DNA from: Actinomycetota bacterium
Lineage (GTDB): Bacteria; Actinomycetota; Acidimicrobiia; Acidimicrobiales; Ilumatobacteraceae
Length of the DNA stretch: 57,882 bases
Assembly (NCBI GenBank): GCA_009703055.1
Contig: WLGW01000003.1
Location: 1 to 57,882 of the forward strand
Reading direction: 5' to 3'
Shown: piece after piece, positions 55,501-57,882 of the stretch
Numbering within the stretch: position 1 is the first letter of the stretch
Layout of the letters: each line of letters starts with the position of its first letter
Program-made: the position numbers and the translations under genes
Notes under the pieces: generated by a model
What the model was told of the DNA's origin: nothing
What the model saw: the letters and a program-made list of their open reading frames with translations, nothing else
The model's database searches: none

Positions 55501-57882
55501 GACAACTTTTTCTGCAAGCACATCAGGTACATCCACCACAGTGACGGGCTTAGATGCTGCAACGTCGTACGACACGCGTGTCACTCCCGTTGACTCCGCT
55601 GCACCGAATCGTCCATCTATCTCTGCGACAGCTTCTACATGGGGAACCTCTTCCATTGCACTTGGCACAATGCCTGCCTCGCCAGTCATGGGAACCAACT
55701 ACACCCTCACTGCAAATGTCACTGGCCCTTCTTCAACGACAGGCACTGTTGCATTCATGGAAAATGGCACTGTTATTAGTGCATGCGGAACAACAAGTGT
55801 CCTCAGTGGCGTTGCGTCGTGCACGTGGAACCCGTCGACATTTGGATCACGAAATATCACCGCTACTTTCAGCGGTGACACTTCATTCAAAGAATCCTCC
55901 ACTGTTTCAGCAACCGCAGTCTCTGTTGATTACGGCGCATGCGCCACCTCATCGACGACCACCGGTCGGTACACATACCTTCGCGTCACCCAAACGGCTG
56001 GTTGCAAGATCACCACCCTTCCCTCTGGTGTTGAGAGTGTTGATGTTCTCGTTGTTGGCGGTGGCGGTGGCGCTGGCGAAAACGTTGGCTCTGGTGGTTC
56101 TGGTGGCGGTGGCTATTACGCCGAACGCGTTGCAGCGACGTCCTCGTCTGAGCTGACCGTGATTGTGGGCGCTGGAGGACGTGCAGGCCGTTATTTCGCA
56201 GACACAGGAAACGGCTCGGATTACACCACTCTTCGAGACGGTGGCAACGGCGGTGCTACCAGCATCACATGGGACTCAAAAACTTTCTCAGGAAATGGCG
56301 GAATCGGCGGTCAAACACACTGGTTCGAAAACCAATGTGGCGGTGGAACTGCTACATGGAGTAACACCACAGTTCCCGGCGGAACTGGAAGCGGTTCTGG
56401 TGGTACGGCATTGACTGGTGGCACCGGCGGCCTTGATGGTGCAGCCACAGGACTCAATGCTTCAGCTGGTGGAGCGGGCTTCAGCAACAGCATCACAGGC
56501 ACATCCACCCCGTATGGCGGTGGCGGTGGCGGTGGCGCATGGGGCGGCGGCCTTGCTGGCTCAGGCGGATCAGGCGGTGGCGGCGCTGGTGTCAATACAG
56601 GAACAGGCGTCTCTGGCACAGCAAACACCGGCGGTGGCGGTGGCGGTGGTACCGCTGGCTGTACAGCAGGTGGAGCCGGCGGCTCCGGCGTCGCAATCAT
56701 TCGCTATGCAAATGTCCCTACCATCACAACTCAACCTGCTGCCGTCACAAAGGCTTCCGGGCAATCACACACATTCAGCGTGACACCTTCCGCTACCGGC
56801 GCTCTTGCTGCTGACTTCACATACCAATGGCGCAAGGACGGCACCAACATCTCTGGTGCAACTTCGTCGACCTACACCATCTCTAATCCGGTTGTTGCCG
56901 ACGCTGGTACATATTCGGTTGTCGTCAAGAGCTTCGGTACTGCAGGCGCAGTTTCAACCGTCACTTCAGACGACGCCGTGCTCACCATGAACAAGGGAAC
57001 CCAAACCATCACGTTCGGAACTCTGGCAGACCGTATCTATGGCGTCGCAGCATTCACGATCTCATCAACGAACTCAGCTTCACTTCAAAACACGTTTGTC
57101 AGCAACGACACCAGTATCTGCACCGTTGCATCACCGTCACTTTCAACGAATACAACATCTGCGACTTTGACCGTTGTCAGCAACGGCACTTGCAGCGTCA
57201 CCGCCAGCCAAGCTGGAGATGTCAACTACAACGCAGCCACCAGTGTGACTCAGACGTTTGTCGTGACCGCAAAGGCTCTCACCATCTCGGGCATGACCGC
57301 CGCCAATAAGGAATACGATCGATCAACAACAGCCACATTGAACTTCACCAATGCGACCCTGAACGGAGTTGTCAGCGGCGACACGGTGACCATCAATAGT
57401 GCAGGTGCCACCGGTGCCTTTGGCGACAAGACAGTGGCCAATGGCAAGACAGTCACCGCAACAGGCACTCTTCTTGGAGGTGCACAAGCAGGTCGATACA
57501 CCCTCGCGCAACCAACTGCGACGGCAAACATCACCGCCAAGGCACTCTCGGTGACTGGCATTACGGCGAACAACAAGGTGTACGACGGAACAACGGCAGC
57601 TACATCCCAACTCATTACGGGAACTGCTGCTCTGTCTGGAGTCATTGGCGCCGACGCTGTCACTTTGTCCACCGCTTCAGCAGCAGGGGTCTTTGCCGAT
57701 AAGGCAATTGGCAACACAAAGACGATCACCGTGAGTGGCCTCACCATCAGCGGCACCGACGCAGCCAACTACACACTCACCCAACCCACAACGTCTGCGA
57801 ACATCACCGCAAAAGAACTCACGGTCTCTGGCATCACCGCCAACAACCGCACCTACGACGCAACAACAACTGCGACATCACA
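49550..57882 (+). CDS. Giant secreted multidomain glycine-rich protein (3' end missing)
   Basis: One frame without stop for 2777 codons, running off the edge. Signal peptide 1-36 (RRIASAATGLLLATLVVVAP, cut near VAKA). Domains by residue: LamG-like 41-231; glycine-rich modules 272-558, 558-836, 1453-1699 and 2128-2389; two beta-sandwich plus C-type-lectin-like units (lectin parts about 943-1098 and 1214-1354, each with EPN); He_PIG Ig 1365-1452; LamG-like 1700-1927; FnIII 1934-2030; Ig 2031-2127; Ig 2389-2482; then YDG/MBG-type repeats from 2576. I read the frame codon by codon. Likely a surface adhesin. No Shine-Dalgarno at ATG; AGGGG is 12 bases away. Whether it has a wall anchor is unknown. 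Confidence 0.88.
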   Translation, partial: MTTASSLLRRIASAATGLLLATLVVVAPSVEQRVAKASSVGLDDTFATFNGSSYFNANDNDTFDVTGNITVSAWIRPTSLCASSECVFVSKENNYLFAIVNGTFQYALMNSGGSTWSWRATGVIPVLNQWQHVSFTVARASTRLTMYLNGRQVYQVTNGTDVPNSSFNSTGGFSLGARGGGQWSRFLGSIDEVRVYNTTRESEAQAQADMNTWGPANASGLVLYYDFNEGSGSALNNRVTGASTATNLTGVSSPTWNRVIGTAINGGRQVVAFPRSFLVAAGGYTIPTGVTRIDYLVVAGGGGGGTRHAGGGGAGGYLTNTNTTVAPGDIMRVSVGGGGVGQIVTTSPAIGQTNGADSVLARNGSALATAIGGGRGAGVGVDGSTGGSGGGANSTYDGFAGTAGQGSQGGRGASDNACTGTSSRWCGGGGGGAGGVGENADNGGTTNRAGNGGVGLASSLLTTANASSLGVGHVVGGSVFFAGGGGGGADGGTGVAGTGGNGGGAAGNIGSSGAVTDAMESTGGGGGGGGYNQNNTTQNNRGGPGGTGVVLLSYAMPCEEFSFNTAGGSTLLQYQVPTGFTSCVANFTTPANVTALDAVIVGGGGGGGGGNSARMAPAGGGGGGQVLNLRAQTVSANTTYSIVVGGGGGGGAGSAVSGTNGVAGSTGVASSAFGSTANGGVGGGGSGSTSSQLGWAGYGGNSGSGNAGGSPNWEGGGGGGGAGSPGNNSMDGPGGGATGGYGGNGVMPGWVIGWCSGMFGGGGGGGSGGTDVVYALPLGGAGGGGNGATNGASGPTAPTSGTNHCGAGGGGAGTHSTSHNGANGGSGVVYVRYNHAYSAESFTEGSDIAVALGTATNLGLSNVVTDYILGESVRVRMNVTNGTLSIVSASGTTVTGNNSSSVTLVGSQSNINTALASATLNAATLTSTQLMIDVDMNPVSQTFGGYTYTPHTNGHFYTFRSRTNNATVWESLTDALGMQLGGRQGFLATPTSADEVTVMRTVAGSSSAWLGITDDMQENTFRLLGEDAWGPISTGATGITGRYTNWLLNEPNNTGGPEAYNSIGNEDFVHFNHGSASTWNDNRPSSTLNGALVEFEPKSSRIMRNVTFTGAASRTATVSVASNLGLGASHVGASTFNTDETIVATLTAPAGTTLAATGAATISGSGTRTLTLEGNKTNVNATLNSVTATAGTIGDKTITVSYRAKLANNGTSSNYKYNASTGNFYLLRSSMSFTSAETDATTLRFGGVPGYVLSTTSAAEQTWLNANVSTGSFWTALNDTDNEGQWTMRTRDAFQTSGFDDVALPGGYVPWATGEPNGLRSENCHHRRPGETFGNDISCSTPMVSVVEFRPYAVAQDVTLGVNAAPTLAAPTTGLTATEGTAYSLTLSASGGVSPYTYAVQSGTLPSGLTLSSAGVISGTATESPQSQAITVRATDDNGATATSSSFTLLTNASTCTTATTVVGAHTVQRFTSTGYCQWQVPAGVTSVDGFVVAGGGGGGTDGGSGGGGGGYHPRNGIAVTPGEILTIRVGDGGNPGIWQGAASTSGQSSFVSRNTTQLISANGGQAGVSAPNGSLGGAGGTSTGGFAGGNGGTASNGASSRGTTGAVGVVNYFLGVVNEYSGGGGGGIWDSGSNNWSSILGASGGGDGCDARSTNSNTTGFPGRVNSGGGGGAGCAGLQTNGGRGGSGIAMIRYTTDPLDAFPASIGTPAYRMVAEDFQTLDSTRKQWVDSSGNGRHSVSVSGSPTVTTTTGNGTAGTIRTLSGGIADAVRFSSFTPTTTNRYTLFQVTRYSGTTRKRILDGVNSNWLSGYWSGNAGVAWHGTWLTADTNNGTNMLNWNLMTDQNTLFRHNGLNKVTTASAQNFDTQLAINLGYFGIGGQGLSYADERSDYNAAEIILYNGELTAAQIRQVENYLARAYNLQGFNFNNTALGANGPGTLTAAKTGTVSTGSTSQLALTWTAPQDTTGVSGYKVEYKKASDSTWTTFSASTSGTSTTVTGLDAATSYDTRVTPVDSAAPNRPSISATASTWGTSSIALGTMPASPVMGTNYTLTANVTGPSSTTGTVAFMENGTVISACGTTSVLSGVASCTWNPSTFGSRNITATFSGDTSFKESSTVSATAVSVDYGACATSSTTTGRYTYLRVTQTAGCKITTLPSGVESVDVLVVGGGGGAGENVGSGGSGGGGYYAERVAATSSSELTVIVGAGGRAGRYFADTGNGSDYTTLRDGGNGGATSITWDSKTFSGNGGIGGQTHWFENQCGGGTATWSNTTVPGGTGSGSGGTALTGGTGGLDGAATGLNASAGGAGFSNSITGTSTPYGGGGGGGAWGGGLAGSGGSGGGGAGVNTGTGVSGTANTGGGGGGGTAGCTAGGAGGSGVAIIRYANVPTITTQPAAVTKASGQSHTFSVTPSATGALAADFTYQWRKDGTNISGATSSTYTISNPVVADAGTYSVVVKSFGTAGAVSTVTSDDAVLTMNKGTQTITFGTLADRIYGVAAFTISSTNSASLQNTFVSNDTSICTVASPSLSTNTTSATLTVVSNGTCSVTASQAGDVNYNAATSVTQTFVVTAKALTISGMTAANKEYDRSTTATLNFTNATLNGVVSGDTVTINSAGATGAFGDKTVANGKTVTATGTLLGGAQAGRYTLAQPTATANITAKALSVTGITANNKVYDGTTAATSQLITGTAALSGVIGADAVTLSTASAAGVFADKAIGNTKTITVSGLTISGTDAANYTLTQPTTSANITAKELTVSGITANNRTYDATTTATS
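50364..52056 (+). repeat. Glycine-rich modules 1 and 2 of the giant protein
   Basis: Each module begins with a strand like VPTGVTRIDYLVVAGGGGGG and ends with GVVLLSY or GVVYVRY. Between are many GGGGGG and GGxG runs with Asn, Ser and Ala spacers. Modules 3 (53906-54645) and 4 (55931-56714) share both ends (SVDGFVVAGGGG, GIAMIRY; SVDVLVVGGGGG, GVAIIRY). These resemble the Pfam glycine-rich domain family often seen in marine and soil surface proteins. Confidence 0.8.
57272..57882 (+). repeat. YDG/MBG-type repeats at the right edge
   Basis: Three copies begin with KALTISGMTAANKEYD (57272), KALSVTGITANNKVYD (57539) and KELTVSGITANNRTYD (57812). The spacing is 267 and 273 nt, or 89 and 91 codons. 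The unit also shares DKTV-like and YTLTQPT-like strings before the next copy. The third copy is cut by the window edge, so the true number is unknown. Confidence 0.85.

Overview
The window is a chromosomal stretch of an actinobacterium. Markers are a WhiB factor, a SepF/FtsZ division cluster without FtsA, a DUF3040 protein, a PimB-like mannosyltransferase, F420/flavin luciferase-like oxidoreductases, many GTG starts and apparently leaderless promoters. Moderate GC and the gene set fit Acidimicrobiia (Ilumatobacter-like, aquatic), but that placement is inference. I see no IS elements, phage genes, tRNAs or CRISPR.

Region 1 (1-16430, minus strand) is one long division and wall (dcw) cluster. 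It is transcribed from right to left: mraZ, rsmH, ftsL, ftsI (PBP), murE, mraY, murD, ftsW, murG, murC, murB, ftsQ, ftsZ, yggS, sepF (sepF is cut by the left edge). Most genes overlap by 4 bp or lie a few bases apart. Upstream of mraZ is a ladder of seven GTGG repeats at ten-base spacing over a TTGACA/TAACTT promoter, a likely MraZ operator. Between mraZ and rsmH lies a 122-nt leader that folds into a 21-bp stem and matches the position of the actinobacterial mraW RNA motif. murF is absent from its usual place between murE and mraY. The PBP carries a cytoplasmic tail rich in Ser and Arg.

Region 2 (16480-28860) is housekeeping: a lipoate-ligase-like enzyme, an HNH nuclease, DUF3040, DNA polymerase IV, an inositol-phosphatase family enzyme with glycerol kinase, then a minus-strand group (ROK glucokinase, SRPBCC protein, membrane protein, PimB-like mannosyltransferase, QueG, Cys-motif protein) and homoserine kinase, trpD and whiB.

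Region 3 (28958-36862) centres on glycerol 3-phosphate. A GlpC-like Fe-S protein diverges from glpD, an AGPS-like flavoenzyme and a second FGGY kinase that lacks two glycerol-contacting residues. Two Tat-exported ferritin-like proteins and the RNase P RNA gene follow.

Region 4 (36881-49372) holds a phosphatase, a membrane protein, a class A PBP, formate-THF ligase, an oxidoreductase operon (LldD-like, TIGR03792-like, aldo/keto reductase, luciferase-like), a TetR/VIT divergent pair and an acyl-CoA dehydrogenase.

Region 5 (49550 to the right edge) is one uninterrupted reading frame of at least 2777 codons. It encodes a secreted multidomain protein with two LamG-like domains, four glycine-rich modules, two C-type-lectin-like domains with EPN motifs, Ig/FnIII domains and YDG/MBG-type repeats. 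It is the most unusual object in the window and is unfinished at the edge.
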